IMG/VR virus record: IMGVR_UViG_3300028388_004445
Span: 1 to 36,891 of that record
Source of the DNA: a virus
Length of the DNA stretch: 36,891 nt
Direction: 5' to 3' (one strand)
Made by a program: the position numbers and the translations under genes. The notes below the pieces were generated by a model that saw only the letters and a program-made list of their open reading frames with translations, was not told the DNA's origin and made no database searches. Positions within the stretch are counted from its first letter, which is position 1, and every line of letters starts with the position of its first letter. Below are positions 7,833 to 16,957 of the stretch, piece after piece.

Positions 7833-9304
7833 TGGCAGATATTTTAGTCCAGTTACAAGATTATAGTATGATGAGAGTTCAGTGTGATAGAAGTATCGCA
7901 GCTGAGCTCTCTGATTATTTCAGTTTCTACGTTCCCAACTACAAATACATGCCCGCTTATCGCAACCGTGTATGGGACGGAAAAATCAGGTTGTTCAACT
8001 CTATGACAAACGAGTTGAACGCTGGACTGTTTGCATATCTTAGCAAATTTGCGGAACAGCGAAATTATCTTTTGGATGTTGTTGATGGAGAATATGGGTT
8101 TCCTAATGACACCGACCCTCTTGATTTAGACCACTTTAATGCGTTCGTAGACACGCTCTCCGCGCCGTATACACCGAGAGACTATCAACACACAGCAGTA
8201 ACTACAATGTTACAACACAGACGTGGTATAATACTATCTCCGACGGGCTCTGGCAAAAGTTTTATTATCTACCTAATGATTAGGTATCTATTAGACAATA
8301 TTAACGGAAAGATATTAGTGATTGTTCCAACCACATCTCTGGTAGAGCAAATGTATAATGACTTCAAAGATTACAATTACGATGTTGATAGTAACGTACA
8401 TCGAATATACAGCGGTAAAGAAAAGAATACTGATAAACGCGTTGTTGTGTCAACATGGCAATCGATATACAAGTTTCCAAAAAAGTGGTTTGATCAGTTT
8501 GAAGGTATATTTGGTGATGAATGTCATGGGTTCAAATCCAAGTCTCTTTCTTCTATTATGAATAAGTCAACACAAGCAAAATACCGCTATGGTACAACAG
8601 GGACATTGGATGGTACATTAACACATAAACTGGTTCTTGAAGGTTTATTTGGACCATGCTACCAAGTAACAACAACAAAACAATTGCAAGATAATAACAC
8701 GTTAGCTGATCTAGACATATCAGTTGTTGTGTTGGAATATGATCAACAAACCAGAGAAAACTGGGGAAAACGTACGTACCAACAAGAAGTTGAGTTTATA
8801 GTTAAGCACGATAAACGTAACAATTTTATTCGTAACCTCGCTTTAGATCAACATGGCAATACTCTAGTGCTGTTTCGATTAACTGATAAACATGGCAAAG
8901 TGTTATACGATCTGATAAAAGATAAAGCTGCAGATGGACGCAAAGTGTTTTACGTAGCAGGCGATGTCGCGACAGACGATCGTGAAGCTGTTCGTAAGAT
9001 AGTAGAAAACCAAACCGACGCTATTATTGTAGCGTCATTAGGGACGTTTTCAACCGGGATAAATATACGTAACCTCCATAATATTATATTTGCATCCCCA
9101 TCCAAGTCTCAGATTAAGGTGTTACAGTCGATTGGGAGAGGATTGCGTAAATCAGATAACCAGGTCACAACAAAACTGTTTGATATAGCAGATGACTTAC
9201 ACTGGAAGTCAAACAAAAATTTTACGTTGCTACATAGCGGTGAACGTATAAAAATATATCAGAAAGAGCAATTCAAATATAAAATTGTAAAGGTGAAGAT
9301 GTAA
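7832..9304 (+). CDS. uvsW: Superfamily 2 DNA helicase UvsW
   Basis: ATP-dependent helicase that unwinds R-loops and branched recombination intermediates and shuts down origin replication late in infection. 490 residues (T4: 503). The N-terminal small domain contains YRNRVWDGKIRLF. Then come the Q-like motif YTPRDYQ, Walker A SPTGSGKS (about residue 138), DECH box (about 229), TTGTL motif III, and motif VI in SIGRGLRKS. It is coupled to uvsY upstream and the next gene downstream by overlapping TAATG codons. Confidence 0.95.
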   Translation: MADILVQLQDYSMMRVQCDRSIAAELSDYFSFYVPNYKYMPAYRNRVWDGKIRLFNSMTNELNAGLFAYLSKFAEQRNYLLDVVDGEYGFPNDTDPLDLDHFNAFVDTLSAPYTPRDYQHTAVTTMLQHRRGIILSPTGSGKSFIIYLMIRYLLDNINGKILVIVPTTSLVEQMYNDFKDYNYDVDSNVHRIYSGKEKNTDKRVVVSTWQSIYKFPKKWFDQFEGIFGDECHGFKSKSLSSIMNKSTQAKYRYGTTGTLDGTLTHKLVLEGLFGPCYQVTTTKQLQDNNTLADLDISVVVLEYDQQTRENWGKRTYQQEVEFIVKHDKRNNFIRNLALDQHGNTLVLFRLTDKHGKVLYDLIKDKAADGRKVFYVAGDVATDDREAVRKIVENQTDAIIVASLGTFSTGINIRNLHNIIFASPSKSQIKVLQSIGRGLRKSDNQVTTKLFDIADDLHWKSNKNFTLLHSGERIKIYQKEQFKYKIVKVKM

Positions 9305-9756
9305 TGGATGATATTAGACAGCTAAAATTATCAACTGGAGACGATGTTGTTTGCCAAGTAATTCAGTGGGCTGACGATGAAAATGCTGACATTGTTGTTA
9401 GACATGCATATAAAATTGTCTCAAAGAGCGATGGTGGTTATCGATACTATACATTTGTTCCATGGATGGTGTATCAAACTGGCGATGAGATGTTTGTGAC
9501 AATCAACTGCATTCATGTTGTTGGCGACGCAAAGCCCCATGATAATGTGTTAGTACAGTTTATGACTGCATTAGAGCAAGAGCGTAAAGCTGTGGCAGAT
9601 GAAAATGAAGTTCAATCGCTTTCTCCATCTTCTGCAGAAGATCTCCAGCGCCTGCTTGATATGATGAAAAGTACCACAGAACAATCAGATCTTTCATACA
9701 CTCAAGACAGTGATAGCAAAGTAATAACATTCCCCAATAATGGCAAAATCCACTAA
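9304..9756 (+). CDS. Conserved phage protein, possible Sm/LSm-like fold
   Basis: 150 residues. The N-terminal half (IRQLKLSTGDDVVCQVIQW, then YTFVPWMVYQTGDEMFVTINCIHVV) has the strand pattern of small Sm-like beta barrels found in T4-like marine phages: a KLxxGDxVxCxV strand, then PWM, then a final strand. The C-terminal 55 residues are polar and probably disordered. It is translationally coupled to uvsW (TAATG) and to the next gene (overlap of one base). An RNA-binding role would be a guess; the fold assignment is tentative. Confidence 0.4.
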   Translation: MDDIRQLKLSTGDDVVCQVIQWADDENADIVVRHAYKIVSKSDGGYRYYTFVPWMVYQTGDEMFVTINCIHVVGDAKPHDNVLVQFMTALEQERKAVADENEVQSLSPSSAEDLQRLLDMMKSTTEQSDLSYTQDSDSKVITFPNNGKIH

Positions 9757-10385
9757 TGAACGACGAAGCAGCGTGGAAAAAATATCCACACCACCGCCTA
9801 TGGTTTAACAAACTGTGGTTATCAGAACAATTTGGATATTATTGTGGTCCTGGTGGTGTTGCTCCACAGGCATCGAACTACTATATTGTTAGACCAATAT
9901 ACAACTTAGCTGGAATGGGCGTTGGTGCAGAATATCGGTGGATTGAAGAGGGTGATTACAGTGTAGTTCCTCCAGGATACTTTTGGTGTGAAATCTTCAT
10001 TGGGAAACACATATCAGCACAATATCAGTGGAATGATAACCAGCTAACTGCAGTCAGCGGATGGCTTGGTCAACATCTCACCACAGAGTTATACAAATTT
10101 AATCGATGGACTAGAGTTGATATTAATGATCTTCCTTCTCCCCCACCAATATGTAATCGTCTAATGGATGTGCAGCAAATTAATATCGAGTTTATTGATA
10201 ATAAACCAATAGAAATACATTTACGGGAAACCCCTGATCCTCAATACGATCAACTATTCCCTGTGTTTACTGACATGCATGTTAATCATAAACAAATGGT
10301 TGATAACGGATACAAGTGGATTGATAGCTATGATAATGCAGATGGTTTTCTGGATAACCCTAGAATAGGGTTCTACGTTCGTTAG
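9756..10385 (+). CDS. Conserved hypothetical protein of T4-like phages
   Basis: 209 residues, rich in aromatic residues, with segments such as WFNKLWLSEQFGY, CGPGGVAP, YIVRPIYNLAGMGVGAEY and PPGYFWCEIFIGKHIS. I recall similar proteins near the replication genes of marine T4-like phages but no function. The combination RPIYNLxGMGxGA and a later GxFWCE is reminiscent of ATP-grasp-like proteins, without a convincing full motif set. It is the last gene of the uvsY operon, followed by a weak hairpin terminator. Confidence 0.5.
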   Translation: MNDEAAWKKYPHHRLWFNKLWLSEQFGYYCGPGGVAPQASNYYIVRPIYNLAGMGVGAEYRWIEEGDYSVVPPGYFWCEIFIGKHISAQYQWNDNQLTAVSGWLGQHLTTELYKFNRWTRVDINDLPSPPPICNRLMDVQQINIEFIDNKPIEIHLRETPDPQYDQLFPVFTDMHVNHKQMVDNGYKWIDSYDNADGFLDNPRIGFYVR

Positions 10386-10401
10386 GGATTGCACCCACCT
10401 C

Positions 10402-10422
10402 TAAGGGCGCTGCTCTTATTTT
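10402..10422 (+). terminator. Weak intrinsic terminator
   Basis: TAAGGGC / GCTCTTA 7-bp stem with one G-T pair and a 3-base loop, running into TTTT. It is in the 132-base gap before the gp55 gene, whose remainder holds the promoter at 10460. Confidence 0.45.
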
Positions 10423-10459
10423 ACACAGGTTTTTCAAAAGGTCAACAGAAAAATGCTAG

Positions 10460-10488
10460 TTGACAAAAAATAATTTTAATCCCATAGT
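10460..10488 (+). promoter_or_regulatory. Putative promoter of gp55 operon
   Basis: TTGACA, 17-base spacer, CATAGT (4 of 6 matches); TAGTAT two bases on is an alternative -10. GTCAAC at 10441 and GTTGAC at 10459 form an inverted repeat across the -35 region. Confidence 0.45.
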
Positions 10489-10517
10489 ATTATATAAAAT
10501 TAGTAGTGAGGCATAGT

Positions 10518-11111
10518 ATGGCGAAAAGAGAAAGTGTTCATTATGTAAACAACAAAGAGTTTTCGCAAGCTGTTGTTGATTATTGCACCAAAGTAAAACA
10601 AGCTAAGGAAAATGGTAGTCCAGTTCCAATTGTTCCCGACTACATCGCGACTTGCTTTTTAAAGTTCGCAGAAGGCTTATCACATAAAACCAACTTTATC
10701 AGGTACACATATCGTGAAGAGATGGTAATGGATGCGGGAGAAAACTGTCTAAAAGCAATCGAAAACTACAATGTAGATGCAGCAACGAGATCTGGTAACC
10801 CAAACGCATTTGCTTATTTTACACAAATTAGTTGGTATGCATTTCTTCGCAGAATTGCAAAAGAAAAGAAGCAGCAGGACGTTAAGCTAAAATATTTGTC
10901 GCAATCTGGTGTTGAACAGTATATAATCAACGAAACTGGTGATGTTGCTGCACAGCAGGTAATGCAGTCATTTGTCGATCAACTAAAAGATAGGATCGAC
11001 AAGGTGAAAGAAAAAGATGATGAGTTTAAGCAATATTATCAACAGCACAAACAACGAAAAAAGAAAGTGATTATTGTTGATAGTAATTTAGATGATTTTA
11101 TGGATGATTAA
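10518..11111 (+). CDS. 55: Late-gene sigma factor gp55
   Basis: Directs host RNA polymerase to TATAAATA late promoters together with the sliding clamp. 197 residues against 185 in T4. N-terminal YVNNKEFSQAVVDY parallels T4 YVNNKELLQAIIDW. FAEGLSHKTNFIRYTYREEMVMDA and NPNAFAYFTQISWYAFLRRIAKEKK match the sigma-2-like region. The ATG at 10518 is chosen over an in-frame GTG at 10506 because a GTGAGG ribosome site overlaps that GTG and the T4 protein begins near here. It starts the operon gp55-47-46-45. Confidence 0.93.
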   Translation: MAKRESVHYVNNKEFSQAVVDYCTKVKQAKENGSPVPIVPDYIATCFLKFAEGLSHKTNFIRYTYREEMVMDAGENCLKAIENYNVDAATRSGNPNAFAYFTQISWYAFLRRIAKEKKQQDVKLKYLSQSGVEQYIINETGDVAAQQVMQSFVDQLKDRIDKVKEKDDEFKQYYQQHKQRKKKVIIVDSNLDDFMDD

Positions 11112-11132
11112 TGCAATGGAGTATTTGAAATC

Positions 11133-12194
11133 ATGACAAAGCTGGCTGTGATAAACGATACTCATAATGGCATTAGAAATAGTGCTGACATATTTTTAGA
11201 AAACGAACGAATATTTTATAGTGAAGTGTTGTTTCCTTATTTGGTGGAAAACAACATAAAAAATATTATTCATCTTGGCGATGTATTTGATAATCGCAAA
11301 TTCATTAACTTTAAAGCTATTCACTCATATCGTCGTAACTTCTTACATTACTTGCGAGAATATGGGATGCACATGGATGTTATCCCAGGAAACCACGACA
11401 CGTTCTATAAATCAACTAACGATCTAAACAGCTTGAAAGAGTTGTTGGGTCATTATATGAATGAAGTTACAATTCACATGCATCCGACAGTAGTTGATTA
11501 TGGATGCAGAATTGCTTTAATACCATGGATTAATGCTGAAAATGAAAAAAGCACAAAAGCATTTCTAACAAGATGTAAGGCTGATGTTGTCGGAGGACAT
11601 TTCGAGCTCAGTGGCTTTGAAATGATGAAAGGTATTACCAACGAGCATGGCATGGATCCCAAGATCTTTAATCGCTTCGAAATGGTTTTATCCGGACACT
11701 ATCACACAAAGAGCTCTCGTAACAACATTCACTATCTCGGGTCACAGATGGAGTTCTTCTGGTCGGACGCCCACGACAAGAAATACTTTCATGTGTTAGA
11801 CACAGACAATCGAACACTAACAGCTATTAACAACCCCAACACACTATTTCACCGAATCTACTATGACGATCGTCAACACGATTACACCGATATCGATATT
11901 AGTATGGTAGATAATAAATTTGTCAAGGTGGTAGTTATTAACAAAGCCGATCCATATATGTTTGACCGGTTTATTGATAGGATACAAAACCGTAAAATTC
12001 ACGAATTGAAGATTGCTGAGTCTTTTACGGAGTTTGTGGGCAATAGTGTTGACGATAGTAGTGTATCGGTCGAAGATACCCCAACGCTACTCAATAGCTA
12101 TATTGATGCTGTTGATACAGACCTAGACAAAGATCGTATAAAAACACAAATGTATGATTTAATGATTGAAGCGCAGACACTGGAAATTCAATGA
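11133..12194 (+). CDS. 47: Recombination nuclease subunit gp47 (SbcD/Mre11-like)
   Basis: Metallophosphoesterase subunit of the gp46-gp47 end-processing nuclease. 353 residues (T4: 339). The five phosphoesterase motifs are visible: NDTHNG (about 8-13), HLGDVFDNR (46-54), GNHDT (85-89), GGHFELSG, and SGHYHTK (187-193). It overlaps gp46 by four bases (ATGA), as expected for a tightly coupled complex. Confidence 0.95.
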   Translation: MTKLAVINDTHNGIRNSADIFLENERIFYSEVLFPYLVENNIKNIIHLGDVFDNRKFINFKAIHSYRRNFLHYLREYGMHMDVIPGNHDTFYKSTNDLNSLKELLGHYMNEVTIHMHPTVVDYGCRIALIPWINAENEKSTKAFLTRCKADVVGGHFELSGFEMMKGITNEHGMDPKIFNRFEMVLSGHYHTKSSRNNIHYLGSQMEFFWSDAHDKKYFHVLDTDNRTLTAINNPNTLFHRIYYDDRQHDYTDIDISMVDNKFVKVVVINKADPYMFDRFIDRIQNRKIHELKIAESFTEFVGNSVDDSSVSVEDTPTLLNSYIDAVDTDLDKDRIKTQMYDLMIEAQTLEIQ

Positions 12195-13912
12195 TTGTAT
12201 TTCATGAGATCGCCTGGCGCAATTTTCTAAGCACTGGCGATAAATGGACAAAAGTTCGTTTGGATAAACATAAATCTACGTTAATTGTTGGACAGAATGG
12301 ATCAGGCAAATCGACGATGCTTGATGCACTGTCTTTTGCGCTGTTTGGAAAGGCGCACCGTAATATTAGCAAGCCACAGTTAGTTAACACGATCAACAAC
12401 AAGCACTGTGTGGTTCAGGTTAAGTTTACTGTTAATGGATCTCAATACAAAGTAATCCGCGGAATAAAACCAAACAAGTTTGAGATCTGGCGTGATGGTA
12501 CTATGATTAACCAGTCTTCTCATGCTAAAGAGTATCAGAAGATACTGGAACAAAATATCATTAAACTAAACCACAAATCCTTCCATCAGATTGTTGTATT
12601 GGGTAGCAGCTCTTTTATTCCGTTTATGCAGTTAACCGCTGGAGCGCGACGAGACGTTATTGAAGATCTGTTGGATATTAATGTTTTTTCGAAGATGAAT
12701 CAAATCTTAAAGGAAAAAAATTCATTATTAAAAGACAGTATAAAAGATATTAATTATCAAATTGAAATTCAAGAAAATAGAATTGATACGCAGAAAAAAT
12801 ATATTGCAGATATAAAAAAGCTTAATAAGGATGCTAAACAACAATTAGATCAACAGATACAAAACCATCGTACCGACATTATTAATTATAGCCGCGATAA
12901 CGATTTGTTGCAGGAAAGGATTGATCACCAAAACGCTATTCACACTACTCAACGAAATAATGCGGCAGCTAAAAAGCAAAAGCTACTTACATATCAAAGT
13001 CAGTTTAAATCTGATATGAAAGCAATTGTCCAACAAGCCAAGTTTTTTGAAAATAACAGCTCGTGTCCAACATGCACACAACAAATTGATGAGTCTATGC
13101 GTCAAAGTAAGCTAGACGAAGCTAAAGTTAAATCAAAAACACTTAGTGAGGCTATGGATAAGCTCGAGCAGCAGTTACAACAAACTACTGACGCATTTGA
13201 TAAGTCGGAAGCTAAGCTAGCAGAAATCCATCAATGGCAAACACAATATAACAACAACAGCCAGTCTATTGCTCATCTCGAGCATTCCATCTTGTCACTA
13301 CAACAGCAAATCGATGCAATGTCTGACAACACCAGTGATTTAGCTAATGCAAATAACGATCTACACGATATGGTTGAGCTCAAAAATTCTTTGGTAGAGC
13401 AGAAGCTTAATCTCAACGAGCAGTATACATATAACCAGGTAATCAGCGAAATGCTGAAAGACACTGGTATTAAAACCAAAATTGTTAAGCAATACCTACC
13501 AGTAATTAATAACCTGGTCAATCAATACCTGCAGGTACTGGACTTCTTTGTATCTTTCCATCTTGATGAGGCTTTTAGCGAAACTATTAAGTCGCGGCAC
13601 CGTGATGCATTTTCATACGATTCGTTCAGTGAAGGTGAAAAACAAAGAATTGATCTCGCTCTGCTGTTCACTTGGCGGATGATAGCGAAGATGAAAAATA
13701 GTGTCGCAACTAACCTGTTGGTGTTAGATGAGACGTTTGATTCATCTCTGGATTATGAAGGCGTTGACAATCTGATGAAAATCTTATACACTTTAGAAGA
13801 CGATACTAATACCTTTGTGATTTCACACAAGGGGGAAATCCTTGATGGTAAATTCGAAGACAAGATAGAATTTATCAAGGAAAAAAACTTTAGCAAAATA
13901 AAGGGCGCTTAA
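12191..13912 (+). CDS. 46: Recombination nuclease subunit gp46 (SbcC/Rad50-like)
   Basis: SMC-type ATPase partner of gp47. 573 residues (T4: 560). Walker A GQNGSGKST lies near residue 34. Long coiled coils flank a CPTC zinc hook (Cys292 and Cys295). The ABC signature SEGEKQRIDLALL (about 479) and Walker B LLVLDETFD follow, then the H-loop VISHK. All essential residues are present. It overlaps gp45 by one base. Confidence 0.96.
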   Translation: MIVFHEIAWRNFLSTGDKWTKVRLDKHKSTLIVGQNGSGKSTMLDALSFALFGKAHRNISKPQLVNTINNKHCVVQVKFTVNGSQYKVIRGIKPNKFEIWRDGTMINQSSHAKEYQKILEQNIIKLNHKSFHQIVVLGSSSFIPFMQLTAGARRDVIEDLLDINVFSKMNQILKEKNSLLKDSIKDINYQIEIQENRIDTQKKYIADIKKLNKDAKQQLDQQIQNHRTDIINYSRDNDLLQERIDHQNAIHTTQRNNAAAKKQKLLTYQSQFKSDMKAIVQQAKFFENNSSCPTCTQQIDESMRQSKLDEAKVKSKTLSEAMDKLEQQLQQTTDAFDKSEAKLAEIHQWQTQYNNNSQSIAHLEHSILSLQQQIDAMSDNTSDLANANNDLHDMVELKNSLVEQKLNLNEQYTYNQVISEMLKDTGIKTKIVKQYLPVINNLVNQYLQVLDFFVSFHLDEAFSETIKSRHRDAFSYDSFSEGEKQRIDLALLFTWRMIAKMKNSVATNLLVLDETFDSSLDYEGVDNLMKILYTLEDDTNTFVISHKGEILDGKFEDKIEFIKEKNFSKIKGA

Positions 13913-14589
13913 TGCAACTATCAAGTTTTACTATGCAAGTTTTGAAAAACTTTGCTACAATAAACCCCAACATTGTTATTAAGCCTGGTAATCAGTTGAT
14001 GACAATGTCAGAAGCAAAGAATGTTGTTGGCTTGGCTGAAATCTCCGAATCATTTGACCAAACGTTTGGTGTTTATGACCTCGGAGAGTTTTTGAGGGTT
14101 CTTTCTCTTGTAGATGAACCCGATCTAAAGTTTGATGATAAACACGTGACAGTTAACTCAAGCTCTGGCCGCGCGCGGATCAAATATTATTTTTCCGATC
14201 CAGATATGCTAACGTCTCCTCTGCATAAAATTAAAATGCCAGAAGCTGATGTCAGCTTTGCTCTGGACCAGCCAGCACTGGAAGGTCTACGTAGAGCTGC
14301 TGCTGCTTTAGGACACGATCAATTGGCTATCACTGGCCGTGACAATGTAATCACTTTGACGGTCGTTGACCCCGACAATTCTACCAGTAACGCATATTCG
14401 ATTGATGTTGCTGGTCAATGTCCAGATAGTCCGTTTGTGTTTTATTTAAACATTTCTAATTTGAAAATTATTACATCTAGTTATGATGTGACTATTTCAT
14501 CTAAATTAATTTCACAATTTACTACGTCGATTGATGATAACAAATTGACGTATTGGATTGCATTGGAAAAAGACAGTGAGTTTAACTGA
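13912..14589 (+). CDS. 45: Sliding clamp gp45
   Basis: Trimeric processivity clamp for gp43 polymerase and co-activator of late transcription with gp55. 225 residues (T4: 228). The N-terminus LSSFTMQVLKNFATINPNIVIKPGNQL parallels T4 in position and pattern, as do the acidic central strand FGVYDLGEFLRVLSLV and the late strand YWIALEKDSEFN. The gene is coupled to both neighbours by overlapping stop and start codons. It lies upstream of the clamp loader genes, with one small extra gene in between. Confidence 0.92.
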   Translation: MQLSSFTMQVLKNFATINPNIVIKPGNQLMTMSEAKNVVGLAEISESFDQTFGVYDLGEFLRVLSLVDEPDLKFDDKHVTVNSSSGRARIKYYFSDPDMLTSPLHKIKMPEADVSFALDQPALEGLRRAAAALGHDQLAITGRDNVITLTVVDPDNSTSNAYSIDVAGQCPDSPFVFYLNISNLKIITSSYDVTISSKLISQFTTSIDDNKLTYWIALEKDSEFN

Positions 14590-14954
14590 TGGAAAACACC
14601 TGTTTATACTGTGGCGTTACTGATAAGCAGCGTTGTCAAACGACAGAGCAAGCACTATCATGTCAACACTACAAGAAGCAACAGCAGTTGGAAAATGCTA
14701 TTGCTAAGTCTACTAAAAACATTAATCCAAAACGACGTAAGAGAAAAAAGGAGAGATCGATGGATCATGATAAGTCTTACCAGCTGATTAACCAAATCGC
14801 GCGCAGCACTGTTGCTGTAATCGATGCGTTGACTCAGCGTGGTGCGTTTCGTGGAGAAGAGCTGAGCACTATTGGCCAACTTCGCGATAACTGCACACAA
14901 GCTATTCAGCTTGTCGAGGCATATCAGCAAGAGTCTGCTGCTGATACTGAATAA
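14589..14954 (+). CDS. Small Cys-rich protein with internal restart
   Basis: 121 residues. The N-terminal 57 residues carry a zinc-finger-like cluster (Cys5, Cys8, Cys16, Cys25, His27) and then a very basic stretch (NPKRRKRKKER). The rest is a helical domain. An in-frame ATG at 14760 (Met58) has a better ribosome site (AAGGAG, six bases away) than the first start, so a second 64-residue product is likely. It lies between gp45 and gp44, where T4 has no such gene. No family is recognised. Confidence 0.6.
   Translation: MENTCLYCGVTDKQRCQTTEQALSCQHYKKQQQLENAIAKSTKNINPKRRKRKKERSMDHDKSYQLINQIARSTVAVIDALTQRGAFRGEELSTIGQLRDNCTQAIQLVEAYQQESAADTE
14748..14762 (+). promoter_or_regulatory. Internal ribosome binding site and ATG
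   Basis: AAGGAG at 14748-14753, a six-base spacer and ATG at 14760 in the reading frame of the surrounding gene; predicts a separate C-terminal product. Confidence 0.6.
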
Positions 14955-14971
14955 TAGGTAATTATTATATT

Positions 14972-15916
14972 ATGAATGAAACAAAATTGTTTCTGTGGGC
15001 TGAGCGCTTTCGGCCGACTACTATTGAACATATGATCCTCCCATCGTCATTGAAAGATACTTTTCAAGCGATCGTTGATGGCGGACAAATTCCAAACATG
15101 TTGTTTACCGGGCCTGCAGGGCTCGGTAAAACATCTGTGGCAAAGGCTCTGTGTGAACAGCTTGGGTTGGATTACATTTTAATCAATGGCTCAGAAGAAG
15201 GTAACATCGACACGCTGCGAACAAAAATTCGGCAGTTTGCTTCTTCTGTGTCACTACAAGGAGGTTACAAAGTTGTTATCCTCGATGAGGCAGATTATCT
15301 AAACCCTCAATCTACACAACCTGCACTGCGTGGATTTATCACAGAGTTCTCTAACAACTGTAGGTTTATTTTAACGTGTAACTTTAAAAATCGTATTATT
15401 GAACCTCTACACAGTCGTTGTTCTGTCTATGATTTTAACATTTCACGGACCGACCTGGTAACACTTGCCGGTCAGTTTTTTAATAGGCTGACTGGTATCC
15501 TCGACCAAGAAAATATCAGTTATGATAAAAAAGTTGTCGCTGGGTTAATTAAAAAATATGCTCCCGATTGGAGACGAATTCTTAACGAGGCGCAGCGGTA
15601 TAGTGTTTCTGGACAGTTAGATACCGATGTGTTAGTAGCTGAGTCTTCTGCTCAATATAATCAGCTGTTTAACCATCTAAAACAAAAAGACTTTAAGGCC
15701 ATGCGGCGATGGGTGGTCAATAACATTGACACGGACACATCTGTAATTTTCCGATCAATATACGATCGGATGTATGATGCTGTTAAGTCAGAAGACATTC
15801 CACAGCTGGTTTTGATTCTCGCTGATTATCAGTACAAGGATGCGTTTGTAGCTGATCATGAGTTAAACACCGTCGCTTGCTTGACTGAGATTATGGCTAA
15901 CGTGAGGTTTAAGTGA
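14972..15916 (+). CDS. 44: Clamp loader ATPase subunit gp44
   Basis: AAA+ subunit that opens and loads the gp45 clamp. 314 residues (T4: 319). ERFRPTTIEHMILP near the N-terminus, Walker A GPAGLGKTS (about 46-54), Walker B VVILDEADYL (about 104-113), the sensor 1 region FILTCNFKNRI and the SRC arginine-finger motif in LHSRCSVYDF are all present. Its stop overlaps the GTG start of gp62. Confidence 0.96.
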   Translation: MNETKLFLWAERFRPTTIEHMILPSSLKDTFQAIVDGGQIPNMLFTGPAGLGKTSVAKALCEQLGLDYILINGSEEGNIDTLRTKIRQFASSVSLQGGYKVVILDEADYLNPQSTQPALRGFITEFSNNCRFILTCNFKNRIIEPLHSRCSVYDFNISRTDLVTLAGQFFNRLTGILDQENISYDKKVVAGLIKKYAPDWRRILNEAQRYSVSGQLDTDVLVAESSAQYNQLFNHLKQKDFKAMRRWVVNNIDTDTSVIFRSIYDRMYDAVKSEDIPQLVLILADYQYKDAFVADHELNTVACLTEIMANVRFK

Positions 15917-16311
15917 AACCGTTTGATTATTTAAATGCAATTAACCACACAAAAGAAAACCTGATTGTAGATGATATCACAGAGCGGGAATATCCAGCCT
16001 TCCTGATTAATCGTAGTTTATCCTACTTTGCCGACACCGTTGCATATGCCAATGCAATCAATCAATATCACCACGTAGACAAAAAACTCCAAAACGATTT
16101 TTTGCTAAATATTGTTAGAAAACGTAAACGGTTTTCTAAATGGTTTAAGCCAACAACGCAAAGTGATATTGAAGCGGTCAAAGAGTATTATTGCTATAGT
16201 AATGAAAAGGCTAGACAAGCTCTTTCCCTTCTATCACCTGAACAACTACAACAAATAAAAAAAAAGGTGTCAAAAGGTGGAAAGCGAAATTGTACAATGG
16301 ACTCCAGCTGA
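15913..16311 (+). CDS. 62: Clamp loader small subunit gp62
   Basis: Non-ATPase subunit of the clamp loader, which binds four gp44 subunits. 132 residues, shorter than T4 (187) but similar to marine T4-like forms. MKPFDYLNAINHTKENL and FLINRSLSYFADTVAYANAINQY are family features. It starts with GTG overlapping the gp44 stop (GTGA), and its 3' end overlaps regA by 35 bases. The C-terminus is Lys-rich. Confidence 0.86.
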   Translation: MKPFDYLNAINHTKENLIVDDITEREYPAFLINRSLSYFADTVAYANAINQYHHVDKKLQNDFLLNIVRKRKRFSKWFKPTTQSDIEAVKEYYCYSNEKARQALSLLSPEQLQQIKKKVSKGGKRNCTMDSS

Positions 16312-16681
16312 TATGTTGGAGATAACGTTAAATGAACCAGACGATTTTTTAAAAATTAGAGAAACCTTAACTCGTATCGGTGTTGCATCTCGCAAAGAGA
16401 AGAAATTATATCAGTCGTGCCATATCTTACACAAGCAGGGACGATATTTTATTGTGCACTTTAAAGAGCTATTCTTGTTAGATGGTAAAAAATCCAACCT
16501 GGATATTAACGACATCAAGCGCCGCAATACAATTGCTGTTTTGCTCAGCGATTGGGGATTAATTGATTTAGTTTCTATGGATGATTTACAGTTCGCGCCA
16601 TTGCGGCAGATTAAGATCCTTTCATATAAGGAAAAAGCGCAGTGGGAATTGTGTCCAAAATACAATATAGGAAATGGTTAA
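16277..16681 (+). CDS. regA: Translational repressor RegA
   Basis: RNA-binding protein that blocks ribosome access on several early T4 mRNAs, including its own and those of clamp proteins. 134 residues (T4: 122). FLKIRETLTRIGVASRKEKKL, CHILHKQGRYFIVHFKELFLLDGK and RRNTIAVLLSDWGLIDL all match the RegA pattern. It starts with GTG inside gp62, with AAGG upstream. The order gp45-44-62-regA-43 of T4 is preserved apart from inserted small genes. Confidence 0.92.
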   Translation: MESEIVQWTPADMLEITLNEPDDFLKIRETLTRIGVASRKEKKLYQSCHILHKQGRYFIVHFKELFLLDGKKSNLDINDIKRRNTIAVLLSDWGLIDLVSMDDLQFAPLRQIKILSYKEKAQWELCPKYNIGNG

Positions 16682-16882
16682 ATGGATGAGCAACCACATA
16701 CAACAGCTCCAGAGCAATTAGAACTTGCTTTGCGGATCATGGGTAACGAGGTAATAGCTTTTAGCATTTCCAGTCAAAGCCCACGCCGCAATTGGATTAT
16801 TGTTGGTTTGATTACAATGATTGTATTAGCTGTAGTTGCTAATCAGCTAACCCCATTGATCCAACTGCTGATCTGGGGGTAA
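16682..16882 (+). CDS. Small single-pass membrane protein
   Basis: 66 residues. A polar N-terminal half of about 38 residues is followed by one hydrophobic helix (WIIVGLITMIVLAVVA) and a short hydrophobic tail. It starts right after the regA stop codon (TAAATG). No family is recognised; insertion between regA and gp43 suggests an accessory gene. Confidence 0.6.
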   Translation: MDEQPHTTAPEQLELALRIMGNEVIAFSISSQSPRRNWIIVGLITMIVLAVVANQLTPLIQLLIWG

Positions 16883-16888
16883 TAACGG

Positions 16889-16907
16889 CTATTCCTTAAA
16901 GGAATAG
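16889..16907 (+). repeat. Hairpin in regA-43 gap
   Basis: CTATTCC / GGAATAG 7-bp perfect inverted repeat with loop TTAAA, without a T tract. A second short CGGT/ACCG hairpin follows near 16928. These lie in the 75-base gap before the next gene; possibly mRNA structure. Confidence 0.4.
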
Positions 16908-16957
16908 GTGGTGATCTCTAAATATTTCGGTAGCAACCGTTTATTGAGGACACCACA

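Noticed and set aside
16889-16907. Intrinsic terminator after the 66-residue gene
   Set aside because: The 7-bp hairpin lacks a T tract; noted only as an inverted repeat.
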